Source of the DNA: an uncultured Sphingomonadaceae bacterium
Lineage (GTDB): Bacteria; Pseudomonadota; Alphaproteobacteria; Sphingomonadales; Sphingomonadaceae
Length of the DNA: 64,000 nucleotides
Direction: 5' to 3'
Assembly: GCA_947501695.1 (NCBI GenBank)
Contig: CANMWO010000001.1
Location: 1,426,001-1,490,000 of the forward strand
Shown here: positions 37,181-48,813 of the stretch, piece after piece
How the letters are laid out: each line of letters starts with the position of its first letter
How positions within the stretch are numbered: the stretch's first letter is position 1
Notes under the pieces: generated by a model
The model's input: only the letters and a program-made list of their open reading frames with translations
What the model was told of the DNA's origin: nothing
Database searches by the model: none
Made by a program: the position numbers and the translations under genes

Positions 37181-37705
37181 TCAAGACGTTGAAAAACCTC
37201 GCCCTGCTAAGTGGGAATAGGATGCGTCACCGCTGCCTCGCATTCCAAACGTCATTGGCCCCGATCCAGCTCGATCATATTTGTCAGTCAACGGCATTTC
37301 GCTACTCCAGTCATATACAGCCTGTCGGTGAGAAATTTTCCAACAGCCCTCTCGGCGCTCAAAACGATCAAGATAACGCCCTGCTGCGATCATAAAAATG
37401 TCACCATCGGGAGCACTTATGGCATGATGTGCGATAAAGTAACTCTCGCCAGCAGCATGATCGCCGCCGACCTCAACTAATACTTGCCCAATAATATGCT
37501 GCGTGCGTTGCATCGTAGCAAGTACGGGGAAGACCCAATCGATAAATTCCTCAATGGTTCCGGCGAAAATACCATGATCGTCAGTGGCATCAGGATGGAA
37601 AAGCGTCTTAAGTAACGCGGCGTCGCATCGGTCGATAGCACGTGCAACACGGGTCACCAAATCGGTGCACTCTAACTTATCTGCAGCAATGGCCAGACGG
37701 TCCAT
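37181..37705 (-). CDS. SnoaL-like / NTF2-fold protein
   Basis: A 174-residue protein of the SnoaL-like NTF2 superfamily, which includes small cyclases, hydratases and isomerases as well as non-catalytic partners. The typical opening (about 10-40: LVTRVARAIDRCDAALLKTLFHPDATDDHG) and the closing RREGCWKISHRQAVYDW are clear. The start at 37705 has a near-perfect GGAGGAG. It lies between the Rieske gene and a P450 gene in the same direction. A hydration or dehydration step in the pathway is possible; no catalytic residue can be assigned. Confidence 0.8.
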   Translation of the reverse strand: MDRLAIAADKLECTDLVTRVARAIDRCDAALLKTLFHPDATDDHGIFAGTIEEFIDWVFPVLATMQRTQHIIGQVLVEVGGDHAAGESYFIAHHAISAPDGDIFMIAAGRYLDRFERREGCWKISHRQAVYDWSSEMPLTDKYDRAGSGPMTFGMRGSGDASYSHLAGRGFSTS

Positions 37706-37776
37706 TCTTACTCCTCCATTATTACACCCATAGTCCGCAGGCACACCGCATCAATCAACTATCTTTTTGGTTCAAA

Positions 37777-39048
37777 TCAACGAGCGTTTGCGCAAAACTC
37801 TATGTTCAGCTCTGCAAGTGACCGAAGCAAAAAATGAGGATGAATAGCAAAATCATTCTTGCCTTCCGCGAACCACATATCCTCGAACCTTTCCACTACA
37901 GCGGTAAAACCCCAAATGAGTTCTCGCCGTGCCAGCGGTGCGCCAAGACAATGATGAACCCCTGAACCGAAGGCAACATGAGAGCCTGGTTTTGAACGAT
38001 CTAGATCCAGCTTTTCTGGACATTCAAATTGCCCGTTATCCCGATTGGCTGACGCGAAGCGAACATTTATAAGCGAACCTGCTGGAATTTTTGTGCCTTG
38101 AATTTCGGTGTCTGTCGCAACAAATCGCATCAGACTTTGCACAGGCGATTCCAGGCGAAGCACTTCCTCAATGAACACTTTCATATATTTTCCGGGATCG
38201 CTTTTAAGTTGATGCCAGACGTCCTTATTCTCAATGAGCAGCCTCATACCGGCGGAGAGCGCATTGGTTGTGGTTTCACTACCACCAACAAATGTATCAG
38301 CCATCATTTCGGCATGTAGTTCATTGTCAGTTAGCGGACGTCCCCATCCTTCAATCTCCGTATTCACTAAAGCGCTGAGCAAGCCGTCATTGGGATTTTT
38401 CCGTAGCTCTTCGAAAATCGGCTGAAAATAGTGCTGCCCTTCAATTTCACGGTCGACCATCTCCAGTTCGGTTTCTTCATCGAGCATCATAGAAATGCGC
38501 CGAAAGAAAGCATCGGTCCAACCCTTAATTTTCCACATATCTTCGCGTTTTGCACCCATTTGCTCGCCAATAATATATAGCGGCAGCGGAACAGAAAATT
38601 GCTTCACCCAATTACAGTGCCCGTCTTCAATAAAGTCATCAATCAGCTCAAACGCGAGCGTTTCGACGAACGGGTCCATCTCTTTGATCCGGGCTGGCCG
38701 GAAGGCTTCGTTAAACATGGCTCGCATTTGCTTGTGACCCGGGTCATCGCGATTGCCCAGCGTCGGTTCTGGAACCCAACCCTTTTCTGCGAACCGCGCT
38801 GCAATTTTCTTTTGTCGTTCGATATTTCCGGTTTTCATTCGATAGGCAGTGCCTGCGGCTCCACTGCGAAAGGTCTCTGGATCCATCAGGATAGCGCGAA
38901 CGTCCTCATATCGCGAGACAACATAGATATCGGTTCCCGGTTGCTTGTAAACCGGCGAGTCCTCACGCAGCATCTTATAGGCATCATAAGGGCATTGTTG
39001 CGTTTCCACGTCGAACAGATTGATTTCTGGATCAGCATTGGTTGCCAT
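37777..39048 (-). CDS. Cytochrome P450
   Basis: A soluble bacterial class I P450 of 423 residues. The haem ligand is Cys367 in FGSGVHHCLGAPLARRE, the I-helix oxygen-binding region is GGSETTTNALS, and the K-helix ExxR is EVLR. It starts after GAGGAGACAG. It is the second of the leftward catabolic genes and faces another P450 gene on the plus strand. A ferredoxin and ferredoxin reductase are needed but not present in this window. The substrate is unknown. Confidence 0.93.
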   Translation of the reverse strand: MATNADPEINLFDVETQQCPYDAYKMLREDSPVYKQPGTDIYVVSRYEDVRAILMDPETFRSGAAGTAYRMKTGNIERQKKIAARFAEKGWVPEPTLGNRDDPGHKQMRAMFNEAFRPARIKEMDPFVETLAFELIDDFIEDGHCNWVKQFSVPLPLYIIGEQMGAKREDMWKIKGWTDAFFRRISMMLDEETELEMVDREIEGQHYFQPIFEELRKNPNDGLLSALVNTEIEGWGRPLTDNELHAEMMADTFVGGSETTTNALSAGMRLLIENKDVWHQLKSDPGKYMKVFIEEVLRLESPVQSLMRFVATDTEIQGTKIPAGSLINVRFASANRDNGQFECPEKLDLDRSKPGSHVAFGSGVHHCLGAPLARRELIWGFTAVVERFEDMWFAEGKNDFAIHPHFLLRSLAELNIEFCANAR

Positions 39049-39081
39049 TTTTCTGTCTCCTCATATTAACACCACTCGATA

Positions 39082-39672
39082 TTAACGAACGTGAATGGCT
39101 TCCTCGCCCCACGGAGCGATAGTCTTGTCGGTATCCCGAAATGCGGTCGGCAGTTCCTCGACCATTTTCCAAGTTGCGGCGAGCCTTCCGAAACCAACAA
39201 AAAAGGCTACTGTCATGCCCAGTTCAACAATTTGGGCTTCGGAAAAATGCTCCCGCAATTCCTCATATATGGCGTCATCAATCGCCAAATGATCGGTCGC
39301 AAATAATTCTCCGTAGCGGATGGCCACTTTCTCCGTGTCCGTCAGGTTTTCCGCTTCAGCCGGTTTCTCCAGTGAGCAAACCAGATCTTCATTCAGTCCA
39401 TCTGCCAGGGCATCGCTATATCGAATAGCCATGCAAGACCGGCACTGGTTGAAGAATGCAATGCGCAGTCGGACCAGTTCAACCAACCGATCTGGAAGGG
39501 AGCGATTCATCTTTAGAGCACCACCAAAATCCATCAGGCCCAATGCTTGTTCAGGGCAATGCGCAAAGAAGCGCGTTAACCCTTGTTCAAGGTCGGTTGC
39601 TTCTTCCGGTTTAACCGCTGCGGCTATGCGCGGATCCCACTGGTCAGTTGGCAATTTCTTAATGCGGCTCAT
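39082..39672 (-). CDS. Carboxymuconolactone decarboxylase / AhpD-like protein
   Basis: A 196-residue protein of the carboxymuconolactone decarboxylase family, with the CxxC-containing NQCRSCMAIRYSDAL segment near the middle and the EAQIVELGMTVAFFVGFGR helix. The CxxC plus a following His-like pattern is more AhpD-like than a true CMD, so a thiol-linked peroxidase-type role is as likely as a ring decarboxylation. It is the first gene of the leftward operon (GGAGAGG ribosome binding site) and is divergent from the plus-strand P450. Confidence 0.82.
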   Translation of the reverse strand: MSRIKKLPTDQWDPRIAAAVKPEEATDLEQGLTRFFAHCPEQALGLMDFGGALKMNRSLPDRLVELVRLRIAFFNQCRSCMAIRYSDALADGLNEDLVCSLEKPAEAENLTDTEKVAIRYGELFATDHLAIDDAIYEELREHFSEAQIVELGMTVAFFVGFGRLAATWKMVEELPTAFRDTDKTIAPWGEEAIHVR

Positions 39673-39781
39673 GATCGCCTCTCCTTATCCTCTCCAATTT
39701 ACCAATGGAGCTTGATCGGAGAATGCTCTTTTATGGCTTGGAAACAACTGACGAAATAAACAGATTAGTCAGGAGGAGAGC
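39673..39781. promoter_or_regulatory. Divergent promoter region of the catabolic cluster
   Basis: A 109-bp gap separates the leftward CMD-P450-SnoaL-Rieske genes from the rightward P450-ABM-SDR genes, so both promoters should lie here. I see ribosome binding sites at both ends (GGAGAGG leftward, AGGAGGAG rightward) but no convincing operator dyad. No regulator gene is next to it. Confidence 0.5.
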
Positions 39782-41089
39782 ATGGCCGAAAAAGCAGCAT
39801 CACCGATGCAATGCCCGTACTCGCCAGAACAGGTGGACTTATTTGGTCCCGGTGCACCTGAGCAATGGTATGCGGCCTATGATGTATTGCATCAGCAATC
39901 ACCGGTTAAGCGTCTGCCCGGAGAAGGCCTGACACCTGACAAAGATGCCTATATCCTTACCAAGCATGAGGATGTTTCGCGTGTCGTGAAGGATTGGGGC
40001 CGTTTTCCGCCTACACTTTCGCTACTGGTCAATCAAATTGAAGCGGAAGGAAAACTTCCTCAGGAAATGCCTGGCCTAGATGCGATGATCATTTCGATAT
40101 GTTCGCTGCGGCCCACCCCAGAGCTGTGGCGCGCACATCGGCAAGAACTGACCGATCCATGGGTCGGGCCTGGTGCTGGACGGCATGAGGATATGATTAC
40201 CGGTCATGTTGATCATCTGATCGACCAATGGGTTGACGGCGATGGACTTGATTTCGTGAAACAATTCGCTCGTCCCTTACCGCAACGGACCATGGCGTCC
40301 GTGCTCGGTTTTCCGATGGAAGATACGGCGCAATTGGAAATCTGGGGCAATGCACAGGTATTGGCTTTCGTCCACGGCTGCGGGCATAATAACAAGCTGA
40401 CAGAAGAGCAAACGCTCGAAAAATCGCGATTGCTTGATGGTTTTGGTGACTATGTACGTCAGAAAACGGAAGAAAAGCGGGCCAGTCCGCAGGATGACAT
40501 GATCTCGTTCCTGACGCAGGTGCGCTATAAGGCGCTCGACCGAAAGCTGACCGATGACGAGATTAACGGTATTGTTTACGCGATGCTTATTGGCGGTCTC
40601 GAAACCACACAATATGCTCTTGCCGAGCAAGCACAGCTTATCTGTGAACGACCGGGATTATTTCGAAAGCTGAAACAGGATCGTAGCCTGATCCGCACTT
40701 TTATCGAGGAAGCCATGCGGCTGCGATCGCCGACGCAAGGCCTGTCGACACGCATCACCAGTCAGGGTGAGCTGTTTCAGGGCGTGGAAGTACCCGCGGG
40801 CTCCACACTTCATCTTCGCTGGGGCGCAGCGAATATCGATCCGGATGAATTTGAAGATGCGAAAGAGCTTCAATTGGATCGCAAGGCAGTCACGCGCCAT
40901 CTCGCCTTTTCCGCAGGCCCGCGTGTTTGTCCGGGCGCTGGGTTGTCGCGACTAGAGCAGACCATTGCTTGGAACCGGTTGCTCGATCGACTGGACGATA
41001 TTGCATATGGTGAGGACAATGATTTCCTGCATCAACCCGGGATCATGCTCGGTACCCTCAAACTCAATCTGACATTCACGAAGGCATAG
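39782..41089 (+). CDS. Cytochrome P450
   Basis: A 435-residue bacterial P450. The haem ligand is Cys383 in FSAGPRVCPGAGLSRLE, the I-helix segment is LIGGLETTQYAL and the K-helix ExxR is EAMR. AGGAGGAG lies just before the start. It is followed after 9 bp by an antibiotic-biosynthesis-monooxygenase-fold gene and an SDR gene. It is clearly different in sequence from the neighbouring P450, so the pair may act on successive intermediates. Redox partners are absent from the window. Confidence 0.93.
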   Translation: MAEKAASPMQCPYSPEQVDLFGPGAPEQWYAAYDVLHQQSPVKRLPGEGLTPDKDAYILTKHEDVSRVVKDWGRFPPTLSLLVNQIEAEGKLPQEMPGLDAMIISICSLRPTPELWRAHRQELTDPWVGPGAGRHEDMITGHVDHLIDQWVDGDGLDFVKQFARPLPQRTMASVLGFPMEDTAQLEIWGNAQVLAFVHGCGHNNKLTEEQTLEKSRLLDGFGDYVRQKTEEKRASPQDDMISFLTQVRYKALDRKLTDDEINGIVYAMLIGGLETTQYALAEQAQLICERPGLFRKLKQDRSLIRTFIEEAMRLRSPTQGLSTRITSQGELFQGVEVPAGSTLHLRWGAANIDPDEFEDAKELQLDRKAVTRHLAFSAGPRVCPGAGLSRLEQTIAWNRLLDRLDDIAYGEDNDFLHQPGIMLGTLKLNLTFTKA

Positions 41090-41098
41090 GAGAATAGC

Positions 41099-41500
41099 AT
41101 GACCACATTGCTAGCGCATATCAGGATCAAGGCCGACAAATTGGATAAATTTGAAGCGATTACGCAAGATATGGTCAAGCAAACGCTGGAAACCGAAACC
41201 GGCGTTACGCGCTATGAATATTGGAAAGGGCAGGAAGAAAATTTCTATTATTGCCTGCTATCCTTTGAAGATAAATGGGTTTTCTATCGCCATCAAATGT
41301 CCGATCACCATGAAGGTCATGATTTCGCGGACGTCATTGCCGATATCAGGTTGGAATATGTCGATCCCGTTGAAGGAGCGGGGGGTGGATTGCCACACAC
41401 GACCGATCCCGCTTTGACCGATGATATGGACGAGAACTTAAAAATCGCGCAAGAGCGCTATCCCATCGAAATCGCCAGTTGGTGGTCAGGTAGGAGATAG
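41099..41500 (+). CDS. Antibiotic biosynthesis monooxygenase (ABM) domain protein
   Basis: A 133-residue protein with an ABM ferredoxin-like fold: the N-terminal strand TLLAHIRIKADKLDKFEAI, then ETGVTRYEYWKGQEE and the YYCLLSFEDKWVFYRHQMSDHH segment. Such proteins act as cofactor-free oxygenases or as small accessory enzymes. The gene is embedded between P450 and SDR genes with GGAG-type ribosome binding sites and gaps of only 9 and 4 bp, so it belongs to the same operon. Function beyond family is not determined. Confidence 0.8.
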   Translation: MTTLLAHIRIKADKLDKFEAITQDMVKQTLETETGVTRYEYWKGQEENFYYCLLSFEDKWVFYRHQMSDHHEGHDFADVIADIRLEYVDPVEGAGGGLPHTTDPALTDDMDENLKIAQERYPIEIASWWSGRR

Positions 41501-41504
41501 CGCC

Positions 41505-42278
41505 ATGTCCGATCTGGTAGCAGTCATTACTGGCGGAGCAGTTGGTATTGGACAAGCGATAGCCAAAGCGGTTGGTGAGCGCGGCGGCCAAGTCTTTAAT
41601 ATCGATCATGATGGGGCTGGTAATGAAGAAACTGATAAGTTGGTCGCGGATGCAGGGGGGCAATGCACCAGTTTTATAGCAAATGCCGGCGATCCCGAAG
41701 CAATAAGACAGATATTCGAGCAAATTGCCAGCAAGGGTGATCATATCGATCTGCTGGTGAACAATAGCGCGATCTGGAATGACAGCTCACTTACTGCCGG
41801 TGATTATCACAGCCAAGTAAAGGCTTTCCAGACGGCTATCGATTCCTGTTTGCACGCCGCCTTCTGCTGCACATTAGCCGCGGTTCCCATGTTGGAGAAA
41901 TCCATCAATCCCGTCATCATCAATATGAATACCGAGCATATGGATGAAGACCACTATCTCTCCTATATTGTGGGATCAACAGGCTATGATTGTGCAAAAT
42001 TCGGACTGTGGCGCCTAACCCAGACCTGGGCAGCAGAATTGAAAGAAAAGAGCATACGGGTGAACGAACTTTGCTTTGGTGCCGTCGACACACCGATGTT
42101 ACGGGCTGTATCTGCTGAAAAAGCCAATGCTGGCATGAAGCCGGAAGATATCGTAGCCGCCACGTTTCACGTTGTTGATCAAGGACCAACCGGTAAAACG
42201 GGGCAATCGCATTTCTTTGGATTCAGCGGTACATCGCGAAAAGAGAGCCTAAAGCAGATAGCTGAGATACAGATCTAG
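41505..42278 (+). CDS. Short-chain dehydrogenase/reductase
   Basis: A 257-residue SDR with the cofactor motif TGGAVGIGQAIA (9-20), the NNSA variant of the NNAG motif and the catalytic Tyr-Lys in GYDCAKFGL. An Asp-His after the second strand (NIDHDG) favours NAD over NADP. It closes the rightward operon of the catabolic cluster, where it could oxidise an alcohol formed by the P450. The stop at 42278 is followed by a 158-bp gap and then a tRNA gene; a 12-bp palindrome (GTTCAATTGAAC, 42330-42341) lies in that gap. Confidence 0.9.
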   Translation: MSDLVAVITGGAVGIGQAIAKAVGERGGQVFNIDHDGAGNEETDKLVADAGGQCTSFIANAGDPEAIRQIFEQIASKGDHIDLLVNNSAIWNDSSLTAGDYHSQVKAFQTAIDSCLHAAFCCTLAAVPMLEKSINPVIINMNTEHMDEDHYLSYIVGSTGYDCAKFGLWRLTQTWAAELKEKSIRVNELCFGAVDTPMLRAVSAEKANAGMKPEDIVAATFHVVDQGPTGKTGQSHFFGFSGTSRKESLKQIAEIQI

Positions 42279-42436
42279 TGGATATAGCTACGACTGAAAC
42301 TCAGAAAAACCCTTAAAACGCTCAAAAGAGTTCAATTGAACGCTTCCTGCCCGGGATGAATCTATACAGAATCAAAGAGATTGACACGCGGGGTTGCAGG
42401 GCCTCGCTATGATCGTTAGATGCGGCGCGTCAATGA

Positions 42437-42526
42437 GGTGCGTTGGCTGAGTGGTCGAAAGCGCCGCACTCGAAATGCGGTGTGCCAGCGATGGTACCGT
42501 CGGTTCGAATCCGACACGCACCTCCA
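42437..42526 (+). tRNA. tRNA-Ser(CGA)
   Basis: A 90-nt class II tRNA. The acceptor stem GGTGCGT (42437-42443) pairs with ACGCACC (42516-42522), the D stem is GCT/AGC, the anticodon stem CCGCA/TGCGG encloses loop CTCGAAA with anticodon CGA at 42471-42473, the long variable arm GTGCC/GGTAC follows, and the T arm is GTCGG-TTCGAAT-CCGAC. CCA is encoded at 42524-42526. The discriminator base at 42523 is T, whereas bacterial serine tRNAs usually have G. Confidence 0.93.
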
Positions 42527-42826
42527 TGACACCTCTTTTGCACCTCTGCATATAGGGCCCTTACCCACCGGCGAACCCTTTCCATGCCCTCATTCGTTAC
42601 GCTGTATCGGTTTTCGCCAAAATCCAGCCGTTAGTATGATCGTTCGACAACTCTGGCACCGCTAAGCTGGATTAAAATTAGTATGGAAGTCAAAGCCTTA
42701 AAGATATTCTATATCGGACGTGCAGTGCGCAAAGACTCCGTCCGGAATTTTGCCAAGCGGCAAACTATAAGGGATTGATAATTAGCGCGCGCTTGCATCT
42801 GCCGGTTAACTGACTAAATTGTAACC
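42527..42826. other. 300-bp gene-free region between tRNA-Ser and hspQ
   Basis: No gene is recognised. A perfect 6-bp inverted repeat with a 4-nt loop, TTTGCC (42749-42754) and GGCAAA (42759-42764), lies about 62 bp upstream of hspQ. It could be an operator or a small hairpin; there is no T-tract after it. A heat-shock promoter could be expected here but I cannot place one with confidence. Confidence 0.4.
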
Positions 42827-43207
42827 ATGGTCCAAACCAAACATCTTGCGTCATCCAATCCGTTACCGAAGGGCACTCCGTCCGTCCTCGATGCCAATTT
42901 TACGATTGGTGATGTGGTAAAACATCGCTTGTTCGATTTTCGCGGTGTGATTTATGATATTGATCCGGTTTTTGCCAATAGCGACGAGTGGTACGAAGCC
43001 ATTCCAAAAGACCTTCAGCCTGCAAAGGACCAACCCTTTTATCACCTTCTCGCTGAAAATGCTGACAGCAGTTATGTCGCTTATGTCAGCCAGCAAAACC
43101 TCTTGGAAGATGATAGCGGAGAGCCCATAATGCACCCAGAAGTGGGGCGAATGTTTAAAGCCGTGGATGGCGGAAAATATAGATTGCACCGCATCCACCG
43201 GCACTAG
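42827..43207 (+). CDS. hspQ: Heat shock protein HspQ
   Basis: A 126-residue protein of the HspQ (YccV) family, which in enterobacteria is a heat-induced specificity factor for Lon protease and binds hemimethylated DNA. The core matches the family: the opening FTIGDVVKHRLFDFRGVIYD, the DEWYEAIPKD segment, QPFYHLLAE and YVAYVSQQNL. The first 25 residues are a variable extension. It is monocistronic and converges on the ABC permease gene. Confidence 0.92.
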   Translation: MVQTKHLASSNPLPKGTPSVLDANFTIGDVVKHRLFDFRGVIYDIDPVFANSDEWYEAIPKDLQPAKDQPFYHLLAENADSSYVAYVSQQNLLEDDSGEPIMHPEVGRMFKAVDGGKYRLHRIHRH

Positions 43208-43221
43208 ACAGGTTCATCAAG

Positions 43222-44079
43222 CTATGACTTAATCTTCCAGCCTTTTTTGAGCAGGATGTAGCAAATCGCTGTCAAAACGATATTGATACATAAAAGGACT
43301 ATAGAACCCACGATTACCGGTGAATCCGCTGCACCAAGAAATCCGTATCGGAAGCCTGATATCGCATAGAAAAACGGATTAAAATGACTCACCGCCTGAA
43401 ATGTCGGAGCCAACCGGTCAATGGAATAAAAGGTACCCGACAATAATGCTGCTGGAGCGACAACAAAATTGGTGACCGCAGCTGCATGATCAAATTTTTC
43501 GGCCCATATAGACGTCATTACACCTAATAGCGCCAACATAGCCGCACCCATAAAGCCAAACCATATGACAGCCCACCAATGAACAACACTCACGCTAACT
43601 CCCGGCCACAAGGCCATAGCCAGCCAGACTGCAAAGCCAACCAAAGCTGCTCGCGTGACCGCCGCACCGACCAATCCGGCCAACAATTCTCCTACCGACA
43701 AGGGCGGCATCAAATAATCTACAATCGTTCCCTGGATCTTGCCGACCAGGAGCGAAAAGCTGCTATTTGCAAACGCGTTCTGGAGCATCCCCATACAAAT
43801 CAGACCGGGGGCAATGAAATCAGCAAAAGGAACGCCCAATACTGTTCGATCCCCCCTGCCCAATGCGACCGTAAATATTATCAGGAATAGCAAGGTAGTA
43901 ATCGAAGGTGCCCAGACAGTTTGCAGTTGGACTTTGAAAAATCGCCGTACTTCTTTCCAGTAGAGCGCCAAAAAGCCGCCCCAGTTGATACCTCGAATTA
44001 CAGCCACACCCGGCTCTGCATAAGTCTGCGCAATAAACTCGGGTTGATCTGAGTTACTATTTTTGGGCTGGTCTAACAT
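43222..44079 (-). CDS. ABC-2 type transporter permease
   Basis: A 285-residue inner-membrane permease with six hydrophobic segments (starting near 56) and the ABC-2 family signature in the second half (MTSIWAEKFDHAAAVTNFVVAPAALLSGTFYS). An N-terminal cytosolic segment with QLQTVWAPSITTLLFL leads into the first membrane helix. No ATPase gene is adjacent in the window, so the partner is encoded elsewhere or was lost. Families with this fold export lipids, polysaccharides or drugs; the substrate is unknown. Confidence 0.87.
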   Translation of the reverse strand: MLDQPKNSNSDQPEFIAQTYAEPGVAVIRGINWGGFLALYWKEVRRFFKVQLQTVWAPSITTLLFLIIFTVALGRGDRTVLGVPFADFIAPGLICMGMLQNAFANSSFSLLVGKIQGTIVDYLMPPLSVGELLAGLVGAAVTRAALVGFAVWLAMALWPGVSVSVVHWWAVIWFGFMGAAMLALLGVMTSIWAEKFDHAAAVTNFVVAPAALLSGTFYSIDRLAPTFQAVSHFNPFFYAISGFRYGFLGAADSPVIVGSIVLLCINIVLTAICYILLKKGWKIKS

Positions 44080-44204
44080 AGGCTTTTCGCCTATCGGCTC
44101 CCGAGAGCAATCACAACCAATATTTGCTGACCATATTATGCCCGATTGAATATCTGGCTATATGACTTATATTGTATTGAAACTTTGAATAACTGGGATT
44201 TTGC

Positions 44205-44879
44205 ATGGCTTGGACCGACGAACGTATCGATCATCTGAAACAGATGTGGGAAAAAGGCCTTACAGCGAGCCAAATCGCTGAAGAACTTGGTGGCGTCAGC
44301 CGCAATGCCGTCATTGGCAAGGCACATCGTCTTGGCCTAAAATCGCGTCCATCGCCGGTAAAAGCGAAAGCGAAGACTGCGAAAGGTGAGAAACCAGCTG
44401 CCAAACCGAAAAAGGCGGCGGTTAAGGCCACCAAAAAACCTAAACAAAAAGAAGAGCATGTGGCGCGTCGCGCGATGCCGCCACCGACTCCAGCAGCCCG
44501 AACCCATGCTGCTCAACAATCCAAAATGCCTAAACCTGACGGCCCAAAGATTGTGTCTGTCGGACCCGGCGGCTTTTTGCGTCAGGGACCTGGCGATCAA
44601 CAGGCACCAATCCCGCCGGCTCCCCCGCGTCGTTTGGTTCCTGCGAAGCCCAGCGAAGAAATTGCTGATAAAACCAGTCTTCTTGATTTGAATGACAGGA
44701 TCTGCCGCTGGCCGATGAACCACCCCGGTGAACCGGACTTCCACTTCTGTGGCGAAGAGGTCAATCCTGGCTTTCCCTATTGCGTAGAGCATTGTGGCCG
44801 GGCGTTTCAGGCTCAATTGCCACGCGGCGCGCGGCGAGCACCTCCGCCGCTACCTTTTGGTGGCCCGAGAGTCCGTTAA
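44205..44879 (+). CDS. gcrA: GcrA cell-cycle regulator
   Basis: A 224-residue alphaproteobacterial cell-cycle factor. GcrA binds sigma-70 RNA polymerase and activates promoters carrying CcrM-methylated GANTC sites. The N-terminal DNA-binding domain is nearly invariant (MAWTDERIDHLKQMWEKG, then SASQ-like helix and SRNAVIGKAHRLGL). A Lys/Ala/Pro-rich linker (50-130) is followed by the C-terminal sigma-binding domain with conserved Cys/Trp residues (DRICRWPMNHP and FHFCGEEVNPGFPYC). The linker is longer than in the Caulobacter protein (173 residues). It stands alone, divergent from the permease gene. Confidence 0.96.
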   Translation: MAWTDERIDHLKQMWEKGLTASQIAEELGGVSRNAVIGKAHRLGLKSRPSPVKAKAKTAKGEKPAAKPKKAAVKATKKPKQKEEHVARRAMPPPTPAARTHAAQQSKMPKPDGPKIVSVGPGGFLRQGPGDQQAPIPPAPPRRLVPAKPSEEIADKTSLLDLNDRICRWPMNHPGEPDFHFCGEEVNPGFPYCVEHCGRAFQAQLPRGARRAPPPLPFGGPRVR

Positions 44880-44913
44880 ATCAGCCAATAAGGCAATATT
44901 TTACAGACCATTT

Positions 44914-44940
44914 GGCAAGAGGCTTAATAAGCCTCTTGCC
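44914..44940. repeat. Perfect 27-nt inverted repeat between gcrA and parE
   Basis: The 13-nt arms GGCAAGAGGCTTA and TAAGCCTCTTGCC are exact reverse complements separated by one base. As RNA this would be a very stable hairpin 34 bp after the gcrA stop and 31 bp before parE. No U-tract follows on either strand, so it is not a standard intrinsic terminator; it may be a processing or attenuation structure or a Rho-associated terminator. Confidence 0.6.
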
Positions 44941-44953
44941 AGTCTGACTCTGA

Positions 44954-48269
<3,316 letters not shown>

Positions 48270-48270
48270 T

Positions 48271-48813
48271 TTATTGCTCTGCTCGCTGCCAATCGTCTCG
48301 CAGCAGACCGAAAATCAAGCTATCCCGAACACCAATATGCGTTTCCCATTCCTGACGCAGATAACCTTCCTGCTTGAAACCCAGTTTCTCCAAAAGCTTG
48401 ATCGATGCGATGTTATCAGGGTCAACGTCGGCATAGATACGGCGCAAATCTAACTGATCAAATCCATGTTGGATCACACGGCTTACAGCCTCTCGCGCAA
48501 TAGCTTTACCCCAAGCGGAACGGCTGAGAATAAAACCGATTTCTCGAACATTGTTTTTATATTCGGGGCGAATAAAGACGACCCACCCTAAAGCCTGCTC
48601 GTTCCCCACCATTGTGATCGCCCAAGTTTGCCAGCCCTTACCCTCGCAATTTTCTTTTACATATTCCTGCGTTTCAGCGAAGTTCTTATGCGACGCGCTA
48701 GACCACCAACGCATCAAGTCTTCATCAGCAAAAACCGGGTGGAGCGCCGCCGCGTCATCAACCCGCAACGGCCGCAGATGTAAGCGCTGGGTTGTCAATA
48801 CAGGAAAGCTCAT
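48271..48813 (-). CDS. GNAT-family N-acetyltransferase (RimJ/RimL type)
   Basis: A 180-residue acetyltransferase. It has LTTQRLHLRPLRVDDAAAL at the N-terminus, the acetyl-CoA binding segment REIGFILSRSAWGKAIAREAV and VDPDNIASIKLLEKLGFKQEG near the C-terminus, all typical of RimJ/RimL-like GNATs. The ATG at 48813 overlaps the LysR stop (ATGA); an in-frame TTG-type extension to 48858 is less likely. The acceptor could be an amino group of a protein, small molecule or antibiotic; the family does not say which. Confidence 0.85.
   Translation of the reverse strand: MSFPVLTTQRLHLRPLRVDDAAALHPVFADEDLMRWWSSASHKNFAETQEYVKENCEGKGWQTWAITMVGNEQALGWVVFIRPEYKNNVREIGFILSRSAWGKAIAREAVSRVIQHGFDQLDLRRIYADVDPDNIASIKLLEKLGFKQEGYLRQEWETHIGVRDSLIFGLLRDDWQRAEQ

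Noticed and set aside
42420-42665. 81-codon open frame over the tRNA
   Set aside because: It runs through the whole tRNA-Ser gene, which has all stems and CCA in place.
44914-44940. Intrinsic terminator after gcrA
   Set aside because: The stem is strong but there is no U-tract on either strand, so I list it as an inverted repeat only.
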